12,027 bases of DNA from an uncultured Agathobaculum sp. (lineage in GTDB: Bacteria; Bacillota; Clostridia; Oscillospirales; Butyricicoccaceae): contig CALWJG010000035.1 in the NCBI GenBank assembly GCA_944380945.1, forward strand, positions 1-12,027, given 5' to 3'. The stretch's first letter is position 1; each line of letters starts with the position of its first letter. The notes below the pieces were generated by a model. The model did no database searches, was not told the DNA's origin, and saw nothing but the letters and a program-made list of their open reading frames with translations. The position numbers and the translations under genes were made by a program. Shown here piece by piece: positions 1-7,718 of this stretch.

Positions 1-800
1 TATGTCCCGCTGTCTGTCACCGTCTCCTGCTTGATCACGCGCCCCTGCTCATCATACCATAGGCGTTCGGTCCGGCCGTCCTCAGAGATGCGGGTTTCCG
101 TCCCCGCCGCATCGTCATATTCCCATGTGTACTGTTCTGTATCCGTCTCCGGCGCGCCCGCGCTCCATGTGGTTGACTGCGCGCGCAGTGGATTCCCCCG
201 CCCGTCCAGCGTATACAGGATCTCGTATTGTGGATTGCCGGCGCCGTCCTCATCCCGAACATACGCGGTATTGCCGTCCTGCGTGCGGATATGGCGGCTG
301 GTCAGTGTCCCCTGCGCGTCATAATGGAGAGAAAGGCTGCATTCCTTGCTGTCCCCCTCATACTCCATGACGGCACAGCTGCCATCCGCGTAGTCGTAAC
401 GGATGTCCCGTCCCTGTTCATCCGTCGTCACGCGATCGACAGCGTAATACCGTCCGTCCTTATGCCGGACCGTTCTTGTGTTCCCTTCATACAAGACATC
501 CGAATAGTACGGCAGCAGATCACCTTCGTGCAGGGTTATGCCGCGGATCTCGCGCCCCTGCGCGTCCTTGCAGGTGATGGAAACATCCATGGTCTGCAAT
601 GCCCCTTCCGGCGTTGTTATCGTAAATATCCGCTGCTCATAGTGCGCCGCCGGGACGATATACGGCAGCAGCCGCCAGTTGTCCGCGTTCGGCTGCACAT
701 GGTACACGCCCCGCAGGAACAGCGCGCCAAGCGCCGCGCCGCACAGCACAAATGCGATCAGTGCAAGCCGTGCGATGCGCCCGCATATATCCTTTTTCAT
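1..800 (-). CDS. Membrane-anchored protein with YD/RHS-like repeats (3' end beyond window)
   Basis: An open frame runs without a stop from ATG at 800 to the window edge, giving the first 266 residues. GGAGGGAGGAGC lies directly before the ATG and supports this start. Residues about 9-30 are one hydrophobic segment after a basic MKK start, so the protein is probably exported and anchored by an uncleaved signal; C20 is not in a convincing lipobox. From about residue 75 to the edge, short tyrosine/aspartate/glycine-rich units recur: DAQGREI (79-85), TDEQGRDIRYDY (126-137), YDAQGTLTSR (160-169), LDGRGNPLR (198-206) and YDEQGRVIKQE (249-259). This is the YD-repeat pattern of RHS-like beta-cage proteins and of many Clostridial surface proteins of unknown role. 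The C-terminus, where an effector or anchoring domain would sit, is not in the window. Function is not assigned. It lies 3' of nifJ on the same strand but past that gene's terminator. Confidence 0.8.
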   Translation of the reverse strand, partial: MKKDICGRIARLALIAFVLCGAALGALFLRGVYHVQPNADNWRLLPYIVPAAHYEQRIFTITTPEGALQTMDVSITCKDAQGREIRGITLHEGDLLPYYSDVLYEGNTRTVRHKDGRYYAVDRVTTDEQGRDIRYDYADGSCAVMEYEGDSKECSLSLHYDAQGTLTSRHIRTQDGNTAYVRDEDGAGNPQYEILYTLDGRGNPLRAQSTTWSAGAPETDTEQYTWEYDDAAGTETRISEDGRTERLWYDEQGRVIKQETVTDSGT

Positions 801-820
801 GCTCCTCCCTCCTTTTCCCT

Positions 821-826
821 ATCATA
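821..826 (-). promoter_or_regulatory. Possible -10 box (TATGAT) for the 1-800 gene
   Basis: On the minus strand TATGAT sits 20 nt upstream of the ATG at 800. Because the nifJ terminator ends only about 30 nt before this ATG, an own promoter would have to overlap the terminator arm. The hexamer 17 nt upstream (TTTCTC) is a poor -35, so the promoter is weak or unreal, and read-through from nifJ is the alternative. Confidence 0.3.
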
Positions 827-831
827 ACATA

Positions 832-865
832 AAAATCCCCGCAGAGAAAGCTCTGCGGGGATTTT
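832..865 (-). terminator. Rho-independent terminator of nifJ, symmetric
   Basis: A perfect inverted repeat with a 15-bp stem (AAAATCCCCGCAGAG with its complement) and a 4-nt loop, 34 nt past the nifJ stop. On the minus strand it ends in a T-tract (831-835). The A/T ends make it nearly symmetric, so it could also stop plus-strand transcription. Confidence 0.9.
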
Positions 866-899
866 GTTATGCATTTGCAGCCTTACGCCGCGGGGTGGC

Positions 900-3800
900 T
901 TACGCCTCCGGCGCGTACAGCGCCTGCAGGCGCTGCAGGTGCGCGTAACGCTTGGTGGACTCGACCTCGGAGCGCTCGAACAGCTTCTCCGCACGGTCCG
1001 GGAAGGAGCGGGTCAGCGCAGAGTAGCGCGCCTCGCCCATCATGAACTTGCGGTAATCCTCGGTCTTGGGCTCCTTGGACTCCAGAATGAACGGGTTCTT
1101 GCCCTCTTCCGCCAGCTGCGGGTTGAAGCGGAACAGGTTCCAGTAGCCGCAGTCGACAGCCTTCTTCATCTCGGCCTGGCAGTTGGTCATGCCGCCCTTG
1201 ATGGAGTGCATCTCGCAGGGCGCATAGCCGATGATGAGGGACGGGCCCGGATAAGCTTCCGCTTCCGCGATCGCCTTGAGGGTCTGGTTCATGTTCGCGC
1301 CCATCGCGATCTGGGCAACGTATACATAGCCGTAGCTCATTGCGATCTCAGCAAGGCTCTTCTTCTTGGTGGTCTTACCGGAAGCTGCGAACTGAGCGAC
1401 AGCACCGATGTTGGTCGCCTTGGAAGCCTGACCGCCGGTGTTGGAGTAAACCTCGGTATCGAAGACCATGACGTTGACGTCCTGGCCGGAAGCGAGGACA
1501 TGGTCCAGACCGCCGAAGCCGATATCATACGCCCAGCCGTCGCCGCCGAAGATCCAGACGGACTTCTTCGCCAGATATTCCTTGTGCGCCAGAACGGACT
1601 TGCAGGCGTCACAGCCGGCAGCTGCGCCCTTCTCGAGCTCGGCGACCAGAGCCTTGGCCGGCTCCGCGTTGGCAGCGCCGTTGTCCTTGGTTTCCATGAA
1701 CTTGGCGATCGCGTCCTTGGTCGAAGCCGGGGTCGCGTCCGCTGCAGCCATCTCTTCCAGTTCGGAGATCAGGCGCTCACGGATGGCCAGCTGGCCATAG
1801 TACATGCCGAGGCCGTGCTCCGCGTTGTCCTCGAACAGGCTGTTCGCCCAAGCCGGGCCGTGGCCGTCCTTGTCAACGGTGTACGGGCTGGTAGCAGCCG
1901 GGCCGCCCCAGATGGACGAGCAGCCGGTCGCGTTGGAGATATACATACGGTCGCCGCAGACCTGAGTGATCAGGCGGGCGTAAGAGGTCTCCGCGCAGCC
2001 TGCGCACGAGCCGGAGAACTCAAGCAGCGGCTTCTTGAACTGGCTGTCCTTGACCGAATTTACGGAAATCATATCCGGCTTCTCGGCAACCTTGGCTACG
2101 CAGTAATCGAAGGTATCCTGCTGGGCAGCTTCCTGCTCCTGCGGAACCATGGTGAGCGACTTGGTCGGGCACACGCCTACGCAGACCGCGCAGCCCATGC
2201 AGTCGAGCGGGGAAACCGCCATGGTGTACTTGTAAACGCCCTTGCCCTTGCCGGCCTTGATGTCGACGATCTTGGCGGACGCCGGCGCGGCGGCAGCCTC
2301 TTCGTCGGTCAGCGCGAAGGGACGGATGGTCGCGTGCGGGCAGACATATGCGCACTGGTTGCACTGTACGCAGGTCTCAGCGTTCCAGGACGGAACGGTG
2401 ACCGCTACGCCGCGCTTCTCGTAAGCGGCAGCGCCGTGCTCGAAGGTGCCGTCAACATGCTCGCCGGCAAAAGCGGATACCGGCAGGCTGTCGCCGTCCA
2501 TGCGGCCGATGGGCTCCATAACGTCCTTGACCATCTTGACGACCTCGGGACGGCCCTGCAGATCGCGGTTGTCCGCCTCGTCCGCAGCGTTCGCCCAGGA
2601 AGCCGGGATCTCGACCTTGTGGAACGCGGTAGCGCCCACGTCGATCGCCTTGTGGTTCATATCGACGACGTCCTGGCCCTTCTTCAGGTAGGACTTGGTC
2701 GCAGCATCCTTCATGTAGCCGATCGCTTCTTCCTGCGGCATGACCTTGGCCAGCGTGAAGAACGCGGACTGGAGGATGGTGTTGGTGCGCTTGCCCATGC
2801 CGATCTCGATCGCCTTGTCGATCGCGTTGATGGTGTAGAGCTGGATGTTGTTGGCTGCGATGTAGCGCTTGGCGACCGCCGGCATGTGGTGGTCAAGCTC
2901 TTCGTCCGACCACTGGCAGTTGATCATGAAGATGCCGCCGGGCTTGACGTCGCGCACCATCGGGAAGCCCTTGATGATGTAGGAGGGGTTGTGGCAGGCC
3001 ACGAAGTCCGCCTTGTTGATATAGTAGGGGGACTTGATCGGCTTGTCGCCAAAACGCAGATGCGAGATGGTCACGCCGCCGGTCTTCTTGGAGTCATACT
3101 GGAAGTACGCCTGAACATACTTGTCGGTATGGTCGCCGATGATCTTGATGGAGTTCTTGTTCGCGCCGACCGTGCCGTCGCCGCCGAGGCCCCAGAACTT
3201 GCACTCGATGGTGCCTTCCGCCGCAGTGTTCGGCGCGGGCTTCTCCTCGAGGGACAGGTAGGTGACGTCGTCGGTGATGCCGATGGTGAACTGGCGCTTG
3301 GGCTCCGCCTTGGTCAGCTCCTCGTATACCGCGAATACGGAGGACGGGGGCGTATCCTTGGAACCCAGGCCGTAACGGCCGCCGATGACGGTCTTATCGG
3401 TGATGCCGGCGTTTGCCAGCGCGGTGACAACGTCCAGATAGAGCGGCTCGCCCTGCGCGCCCGGCTCCTTGGTGCGGTCGAGGACCGCGATCTTCTTGGC
3501 CGTCGCCGGGATCGCGGCGATCAGCTTGTCCGCACGCCACGGACGGTACAGGCGGACCTTGACCAGGCCGACCTTTTCGCCGTGCGCGTTCAGGTAATCG
3601 ATAACTTCCTCTGCCACGTCGCAGATCGAGCCCATCGCGATGATCACGCGGTCGGCATCGGCAGCGCCGTAGTAGTTGAACAGCTGATAGTTGGTGCCCA
3701 GCTTGGCATTGACCTTGGCCATGTACTCCTCAACGATGCCCGGGACCGCCTCATAGTACTTGTTGGCAGCCTCGCGGTGCTGGAAGAACACGTCGCCGTT

Positions 3801-4460
3801 CTCGTGCGAGCCGCGCATCATGGCGTGCTCCGGATTGAGGGCGCGCTTGCGGAACGCTTCGACCGCGTCCATATCGCACATGTCCTTCAGGTCCTCGTAG
3901 TCCCATACCTCGATCTTCTGGATCTCGTGGGAGGTGCGGAAGCCGTCAAAGAAGTTGATGAACGGCACGCGCGCCTTGATGGTCGCCAGATGGGCGACAG
4001 CGCCGAGGTCCATGACTTCCTGCGGGTTGGTCTCAGCCAGCATGGCGAAGCCGGTCTGGCGGCAGGCCATAACGTCGGAATGGTCGCCGAAGATGTTCAG
4101 CGCGTGGGAAGCGACCGTACGCGCGGAAACGTGGAATACGCAGGGCAGCAGCTCGCCCGCGATCTTGTACATATTCGGGATCATCAGCAGCAGGCCCTGA
4201 GACGCCGTATAGGTGGTGGTCAGCGCGCCGGCTGCCAGAGAACCGTGCACCGTACCCGCGGCGCCCGCTTCGGACTGCATCTCGATGACCTTGACGGTCG
4301 TGCCGAAAATGTTCTTCTGACCCGCGGCAGCCCACTGGTCAACGCTGTCTGCCATGGGGCTGGACGGGGTGATCGGATAGATACCCGCGACCTCGGTAAA
4401 CGCATACGACACATGTGCCGCAGCGGTGTTACCGTCCATGGACTTCATCTTTCTTGCCAT
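900..4460 (-). CDS. nifJ: Pyruvate:ferredoxin (flavodoxin) oxidoreductase, single-chain
   Basis: Cytoplasmic enzyme that oxidatively decarboxylates pyruvate with CoA to acetyl-CoA and CO2 and passes electrons to ferredoxin or flavodoxin; the main entry to acetate/butyrate and H2 formation in anaerobes. The 1186 residues match the full homodimeric PFOR architecture. The N-terminal domain holds GIYPITPSSPMAD (26-38) and GAAGTVHGSLAAGA (66-79). A CoA-contacting middle domain and the gamma-type domain (with FWGLGGDGTVGANKNSIK, 422-439) follow. The 2x[4Fe-4S] segment has C697/C700/C703/C707 and C754/C757/C760/C764. The TPP domain has GDGWAYDIGFGG (973-984) and SNTGGQ (1006-1011). C819, C822, C847 and C1082 fit the four ligands of the cluster next to TPP. 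AGGAGG 8 nt before ATG 4460 sets the start. All catalytic features are intact. The gene completely avoids the codons TTA, CTA and TCA, which suggests strong expression bias. It is monocistronic between its own promoter and terminator. Confidence 0.98.
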   Translation of the reverse strand: MARKMKSMDGNTAAAHVSYAFTEVAGIYPITPSSPMADSVDQWAAAGQKNIFGTTVKVIEMQSEAGAAGTVHGSLAAGALTTTYTASQGLLLMIPNMYKIAGELLPCVFHVSARTVASHALNIFGDHSDVMACRQTGFAMLAETNPQEVMDLGAVAHLATIKARVPFINFFDGFRTSHEIQKIEVWDYEDLKDMCDMDAVEAFRKRALNPEHAMMRGSHENGDVFFQHREAANKYYEAVPGIVEEYMAKVNAKLGTNYQLFNYYGAADADRVIIAMGSICDVAEEVIDYLNAHGEKVGLVKVRLYRPWRADKLIAAIPATAKKIAVLDRTKEPGAQGEPLYLDVVTALANAGITDKTVIGGRYGLGSKDTPPSSVFAVYEELTKAEPKRQFTIGITDDVTYLSLEEKPAPNTAAEGTIECKFWGLGGDGTVGANKNSIKIIGDHTDKYVQAYFQYDSKKTGGVTISHLRFGDKPIKSPYYINKADFVACHNPSYIIKGFPMVRDVKPGGIFMINCQWSDEELDHHMPAVAKRYIAANNIQLYTINAIDKAIEIGMGKRTNTILQSAFFTLAKVMPQEEAIGYMKDAATKSYLKKGQDVVDMNHKAIDVGATAFHKVEIPASWANAADEADNRDLQGRPEVVKMVKDVMEPIGRMDGDSLPVSAFAGEHVDGTFEHGAAAYEKRGVAVTVPSWNAETCVQCNQCAYVCPHATIRPFALTDEEAAAAPASAKIVDIKAGKGKGVYKYTMAVSPLDCMGCAVCVGVCPTKSLTMVPQEQEAAQQDTFDYCVAKVAEKPDMISVNSVKDSQFKKPLLEFSGSCAGCAETSYARLITQVCGDRMYISNATGCSSIWGGPAATSPYTVDKDGHGPAWANSLFEDNAEHGLGMYYGQLAIRERLISELEEMAAADATPASTKDAIAKFMETKDNGAANAEPAKALVAELEKGAAAGCDACKSVLAHKEYLAKKSVWIFGGDGWAYDIGFGGLDHVLASGQDVNVMVFDTEVYSNTGGQASKATNIGAVAQFAASGKTTKKKSLAEIAMSYGYVYVAQIAMGANMNQTLKAIAEAEAYPGPSLIIGYAPCEMHSIKGGMTNCQAEMKKAVDCGYWNLFRFNPQLAEEGKNPFILESKEPKTEDYRKFMMGEARYSALTRSFPDRAEKLFERSEVESTKRYAHLQRLQALYAPEA

Positions 4461-4558
4461 GTTTATATCCTCCTGTTTCAGTTATAACATGCTGAAGGGA
4501 TGGAACGCTCCTTTTCCCCTCTCCGACACGGAAAAGACCGTTTCCACCAGCCGTTTTC

Positions 4559-4587
4559 ATTTTATCACTCCTCCCCAAAATTGTAAA
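4559..4587 (-). promoter_or_regulatory. nifJ promoter, sigma-A type with extended -10
   Basis: On the minus strand the -35 is TTTACA (4587-4582), the spacer 17 bp and the -10 TAAAAT (4564-4559), preceded by TGA, an extended -10. Each hexamer has 5 of 6 consensus bases. The predicted transcript starts near 4552 and has about 90 nt of leader before the nifJ ATG. The GGGGAGGAG in the spacer looks like a ribosome site but would not be transcribed from here. Confidence 0.8.
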
Positions 4588-4634
4588 CACCAAATATGAC
4601 ATTTTCGTAACATATTCACGGATTTCCATTCAAT

Positions 4635-4714
4635 ATTCCGCAATGTGAAACATTTTTGGGTAAATTCCCTGTATGTTACAGTTGCATATCATTTTGCGTT
4701 CTGCATTGCGGAAT
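4635..4714. repeat. Perfect 11-bp inverted repeat between nifJ and comM
   Basis: ATTCCGCAATG at 4635-4645 is matched by its exact reverse complement CATTGCGGAAT at 4704-4714, with 58 bp between. The right arm overlaps the proposed comM -35 (4706-4711) and the left arm lies 48 bp upstream of the nifJ -35. A regulator acting on both genes is possible; no regulator is identified. Confidence 0.6.
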
Positions 4715-4734
4715 GCGGCCGGTTATAGTATAGT
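4706..4734 (+). promoter_or_regulatory. Probable comM promoter
   Basis: TTGCGG (4706-4711), 17-bp spacer, TATAGT (4729-4734). The -10 is good and the -35 fair. Several overlapping TATA-like hexamers follow (to 4740), so the exact -10 is uncertain. The start point would lie about 30 nt before the comM ATG. Confidence 0.5.
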
Positions 4735-4773
4735 GTATATGTATGATTATCACAGCGCAAAGGGGGTGCGGCC

Positions 4774-6297
4774 ATGGTCGCGCGGATCTTCTCCGCCGGG
4801 CTGAGCGGGATCGACGGATATATCGTGACCGTCGAGTGCTTCCTGTCCGGCGGCCTGCCCCGGCTGGACGTGGTCGGCCTGCCGACCGGCGCGGTCTCCG
4901 AGGCGGGCGAGCGCGTGCGCGCCGCCGCCAAGGCCTGCTCCTTTGACTGGCCGGTCTCCCGGCTGACGGTCAACCTCGCCCCGGCGGATACCAAAAAGGC
5001 CGGCACGGCCTACGACCTGCCCATCCTGCTGTCCATTCTGGCAGCGGCGGGCGAGATCGACCCGCCCCCGCAGGACGCGGTGTTTTTCGGCGAGCTGTCG
5101 CTGACCGGCGAGCTGCGCCCGGTGTGCGGCGCGCTGTCCATGGCGCTCGCCGCGCGCGACGCCGGCTTCCGCACGGTCTATGTGCCCGCGCAGAACGCGG
5201 CCGAGGCCTCCTATGCCAGCGGGATCACGGTGCAGCCCGTGCCCGCGCTCAACCCGCTGCTCGCGCACCTGAGCGGCCGCACGCCGCTGCCGCCCTGTCC
5301 CCCGCCGCCCGCGCCGCGCCCGCATGACAGTGCGCTCGACTTCTGCCATGTCATGGGCCAGCAGGCGGTCAAGCGCGCGCTGGAGATCGCCGCTGCCGGC
5401 GGACACAACATCCTGCTCTCCGGGCCGCCCGGCTCGGGCAAGAGCATGATGGCAAAGCGCTTCCCCACCATCCTGCCGCCGCTGTCGGACAGCGAACGGC
5501 TCGAGGTCATCCGCGTCTGGTCGGCGGTCGGCCGCGGACAGGAAGCAGTGGAGCGCGCCGAACGCCCGTTCCGCGCGCCGCACCACAACTCCTCCGCCAA
5601 TGCGATCGCCGGCGGCTCGGGCGCCGCGGGGCGGCTGCCCCTGCCGGGCGAGATCACGCTCGCCCACCGGGGCGTGCTGTTTCTGGACGAGCTGCCCGAG
5701 TTCCACCGCGATGTGCTCGAGACCCTGCGCCAGCCGCTGGAGGACGGCCGGGTCACCATCTCCCGCGTGGCCGGGCAGATCACCTACCCTGCGCGCTTCC
5801 AGCTGATCGCCGCGATGAACCCCTGCCGCTGCGGCTGGTACGGCACCAGCCGCTGCACCTGCTCCGAGGCTTCGGTGCAGCAGTACCTCAAGCGGCTGAG
5901 CGGGCCGCTACTCGACCGCATCGATCTGCAGGTCGCCGTGCAGCCGGTGGAATATGCGGCGCTCGCCGCCCGCGGCAAGGCTGCCGAGGAATCCTCGGCG
6001 GATATCCGCGCCCGGGTGCTGGCCGCCCGCGCCGTGCAGTATGCGCGGCAGGGCGAGGACGTGTGCAACGCCAACCTGCCGCCCGCACAGCTGGCCGACG
6101 TCTGCCGCCTGACGGATGAGGCCTCCGCGATCTTCGCCGCGGCCTTTGAGCGGCTCGGCCTGACCGCCCGCGCGCACGACCGCGTGCTGCGCGTGGCGCG
6201 CACGATCGCCGATCTGGCGGAAAGCCCGGACATCGGGGCAGAGCATATCGCAGAGGCGCTGCAGTACCGCACGCTCGACCGTGCGGCCGGCGATTGA
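4774..6297 (+). CDS. comM: ComM/YifB family AAA+ ATPase (Mg-chelatase-like)
   Basis: Cytoplasmic AAA+ protein. In naturally competent bacteria ComM is a hexameric helicase that promotes branch migration when donor DNA is integrated; its role in non-transformable Clostridia is not settled. The 507 residues have the usual family length and order: an N-terminal ChlI/Lon-protease-like domain (about 20-145), a proline-rich linker (about 168-183), the Mg-chelatase AAA+ core (about 190-395) and the C-terminal helical domain (about 405-500). The Walker A is GPPGSGKS (217-224), Walker B VLFLDE (301-306), sensor 1 around N349, and LLDRIDL (379-385) carries a conserved arginine. The paired cysteines after sensor 1 (C351/C353 and C361/C363) are typical of the family. 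ATG 4774 has AGGGGG 7 nt upstream, and MVARIFSAGLSGIDGY matches the family N-terminus. There is no clear terminator before the next gene, which has its own promoter. Confidence 0.96.
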   Translation: MVARIFSAGLSGIDGYIVTVECFLSGGLPRLDVVGLPTGAVSEAGERVRAAAKACSFDWPVSRLTVNLAPADTKKAGTAYDLPILLSILAAAGEIDPPPQDAVFFGELSLTGELRPVCGALSMALAARDAGFRTVYVPAQNAAEASYASGITVQPVPALNPLLAHLSGRTPLPPCPPPPAPRPHDSALDFCHVMGQQAVKRALEIAAAGGHNILLSGPPGSGKSMMAKRFPTILPPLSDSERLEVIRVWSAVGRGQEAVERAERPFRAPHHNSSANAIAGGSGAAGRLPLPGEITLAHRGVLFLDELPEFHRDVLETLRQPLEDGRVTISRVAGQITYPARFQLIAAMNPCRCGWYGTSRCTCSEASVQQYLKRLSGPLLDRIDLQVAVQPVEYAALAARGKAAEESSADIRARVLAARAVQYARQGEDVCNANLPPAQLADVCRLTDEASAIFAAAFERLGLTARAHDRVLRVARTIADLAESPDIGAEHIAEALQYRTLDRAAGD

Positions 6298-6307
6298 TTT
6301 TCTATTT

Positions 6308-6365
6308 TGTGGAAAAGCCTGTGGAAACTGTGAATAAGTTGCGGGTTTTACACAATTTCTACACA
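6308..6365. promoter_or_regulatory. Cluster of DnaA-box-like 9-mers
   Basis: Three 9-mers in one orientation resemble TGTGGATAA: TGTGGAAAA (6308-6316, 1 mismatch), TGTGGAAAC (6320-6328, 2) and TGTGAATAA (6329-6337, 1). Two in the other orientation resemble TTATCCACA: TTTTACACA (6346-6354, 2) and TTCTACACA (6357-6365, 2). They fill the space just upstream of a TATAAT that lacks a good -35. Binding by DnaA is inferred from similarity only. Confidence 0.45.
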
Positions 6366-6374
6366 TTTCGACCC

Positions 6375-6380
6375 TATAAT
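6375..6380 (+). promoter_or_regulatory. -10 box of the SLH-peptidase gene
   Basis: A consensus TATAAT lies 44 nt before the ATG at 6425. No acceptable -35 is found at 16-18 bp (6351-6358 is A/T-rich but off consensus), so the promoter may need an activator. An imperfect palindrome TGAAA-TATCG-TTTCA (6388-6402) covers the predicted start point and could be an operator. Confidence 0.65.
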
Positions 6381-6424
6381 AGACTTGTGAAATATCGTTT
6401 CATAACCCCAAGGAGGTTTTCCCC

Positions 6425-7651
6425 ATGCCACATCCACTGATCCGCCGCGCGGGTACGTTCGCGCTGCTCGCCGCGTTATGTGTGCCGCAGGCCGGCGCCC
6501 TTTCCGGTGTCTCCGCATGGGCGCAGGAAAGCGTTGCCGCCGCGCAGCAGGCCGGGCTGGTGCCCGATACGCTCGAGCAGCTGAGTGCACAGGACGAGAT
6601 CACGCGCGCGGAATTCTGCGGCATTGCTGTCAATACTTATAAAGCGCTGAGCGGTAAGGCGGTCTTTGCTTCCGGCAAGCAGCCCTTCCGCGACTGCGAC
6701 GATCCCAGCGTGGCTGCGGCTTACGAACTGGGACTGGTCAACGGCCGCGGCAACGGCAGATTCGACCCGGATGCCAGCATCGCGCGGCAGGATCTGTGCG
6801 TGATGCTCAGCAATATTCTGGAGGCGGCCGATGTTGAGGCCCCCGAGATCGCAGGCGAGGCCTGTATCGAGGATTATATGGACGCCCCGCTGATCAACGA
6901 TTATGCGCGTGAAGCCGTGGTCACTATGGTCGATTACACGATCGTCAACGGCCTTTCGGTCAACGGCGGCGAGGACACCATCCTCGCGCCGAACGGCACG
7001 ACCACGCGCGAGCAGGCGCTGGTCATGGCGACCCGCTTCTGCAATACGTTCGCCGATCTATCCGACGAAGACGACAGCGATTCCACGGTCCTGCCCGAGG
7101 TTCCGGGCGCTTCCGACCTGTGGACCGATCCGGATACCATCCTGCCCATGACCGAGGAGGATAAGATGGCGCTGGTCTACGGCCCGGGCGGCGAAAAATA
7201 CCAAACTGCGGAGGAAGCGGAAGCCAATATGGTCGAGATCTCCGTACCCGTCTGGCGCCTGCAGGCGGACGGCACCAAGACCTCGGGCACGGCCTATCTG
7301 CAGGTCAACCGCAACCTCGCCCCGATCTATGAGACGATCTTCCGCGAGATCTACAACGGCGACGAGCGGTTCCCCATCAAGGATGTCGGCTGCTACTCGT
7401 GGCGCACGGGCGAGCATTCGCAGGGCACCGCGGTCGATATCAACTGGGAGGAAAACATGGAGGCGACCATCAACGCCGACGGTTCGCTCACCCCGACGAC
7501 CGGCTCACACTGGTCGCCCGGCGTGGACCCGTACTCCATCCCCGAGGGCGGCGACGTGTACAACGCCTTCACCAAATACGGCTTCGCCTGGGGCGGCAAC
7601 GCCTGGACGAGCAAGCGCGATTACATGCACTTCAGCTACTTCGGCCGCTGA
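6425..7651 (+). CDS. Secreted SLH-domain protein with M15-family (VanY/endolysin-like) peptidase domain
   Basis: Predicted cell-surface peptidoglycan peptidase of 408 residues. A signal peptide covers 1-33, with cleavage likely at SAWA/QE. Three SLH-like repeats follow (about 36-80, 86-135 with GRGNGRFDPDASIARQDL, and 147-208 with APNGTTTREQAL); SLH domains hold proteins to secondary wall polymers. A linker rich in D, E and P (about 210-245) leads to a C-terminal domain (about 260-407) resembling the M15 D,D-carboxypeptidase/L-alanyl-D-glutamate peptidase fold. H331 and D338 in HSQGTAVDIN fit the first two zinc ligands, and D399 and H402 in RDYMHFSY fit the catalytic acid and third ligand. 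AGGAGG at 6411-6416, 8 nt before the ATG, fixes the start. It has its own promoter and terminator. Substrate bond specificity cannot be read from sequence; cell-wall remodelling or recycling is the likely role. Confidence 0.88.
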   Translation: MPHPLIRRAGTFALLAALCVPQAGALSGVSAWAQESVAAAQQAGLVPDTLEQLSAQDEITRAEFCGIAVNTYKALSGKAVFASGKQPFRDCDDPSVAAAYELGLVNGRGNGRFDPDASIARQDLCVMLSNILEAADVEAPEIAGEACIEDYMDAPLINDYAREAVVTMVDYTIVNGLSVNGGEDTILAPNGTTTREQALVMATRFCNTFADLSDEDDSDSTVLPEVPGASDLWTDPDTILPMTEEDKMALVYGPGGEKYQTAEEAEANMVEISVPVWRLQADGTKTSGTAYLQVNRNLAPIYETIFREIYNGDERFPIKDVGCYSWRTGEHSQGTAVDINWEENMEATINADGSLTPTTGSHWSPGVDPYSIPEGGDVYNAFTKYGFAWGGNAWTSKRDYMHFSYFGR

Positions 7652-7686
7652 ACGCCGCGCCTACTCGTTTTACCTTTGTCTTTTGC

Positions 7687-7718
7687 AGGACCGGCAGCAG
7701 CGCTGCCGGTCCTGTTTT
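7687..7718 (+). terminator. Terminator of the SLH-peptidase gene
   Basis: A perfect 11-bp stem, AGGACCGGCAG (7687-7697) with CTGCCGGTCCT (7703-7713), a 5-nt loop, then GTTTT. It begins 36 nt past the stop codon. Confidence 0.9.

Larger units (their letters stand above)
4461..4773. other. Divergent nifJ/comM promoter region
   Basis: 313 bp, much richer in A/T than the flanking genes. It carries the nifJ promoter on the minus strand, a weaker comM promoter on the plus strand, a perfect 11-bp inverted repeat (4635-4645 and 4704-4714) and a 7-bp pair GTAACAT/ATGTTAC (4607-4613 and 4673-4679). I find no supported gene in it. Confidence 0.8.

Noticed and set aside
228..827. A 199-codon plus-strand frame opposite the YD-repeat gene
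   Set aside because: No ribosome site or recognisable domain. The minus-strand frame has a strong ribosome site, a membrane helix and repeated YD units.
864..4487. A 1207-codon open frame on the plus strand across the whole of nifJ
   Set aside because: It is in codon register with nifJ, so it stays open simply because nifJ never uses TTA, CTA or TCA. Its translation is low-complexity (R, L, D, V-rich) and it has no ribosome site. nifJ itself is unmistakable.
4429..4560. A 43-codon ORF in the nifJ leader with GGGGAGGAG 9 nt upstream, a possible leader peptide
   Set aside because: Its ribosome-site-like sequence and its ATG fall in the spacer and -10 of the nifJ promoter, so transcripts from that promoter would not contain them. 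It would need a second, unseen promoter.
4750..5706. A 318-codon minus-strand frame inside comM
   Set aside because: Shadow of a high-GC coding region. comM carries complete Walker and sensor motifs on the other strand.
6308..6365. A chromosomal replication origin
   Set aside because: DnaA-like boxes are present but imperfect, and no dnaA, dnaN, rpmH or A/T-rich unwinding element is near; the neighbours are comM and a wall peptidase.
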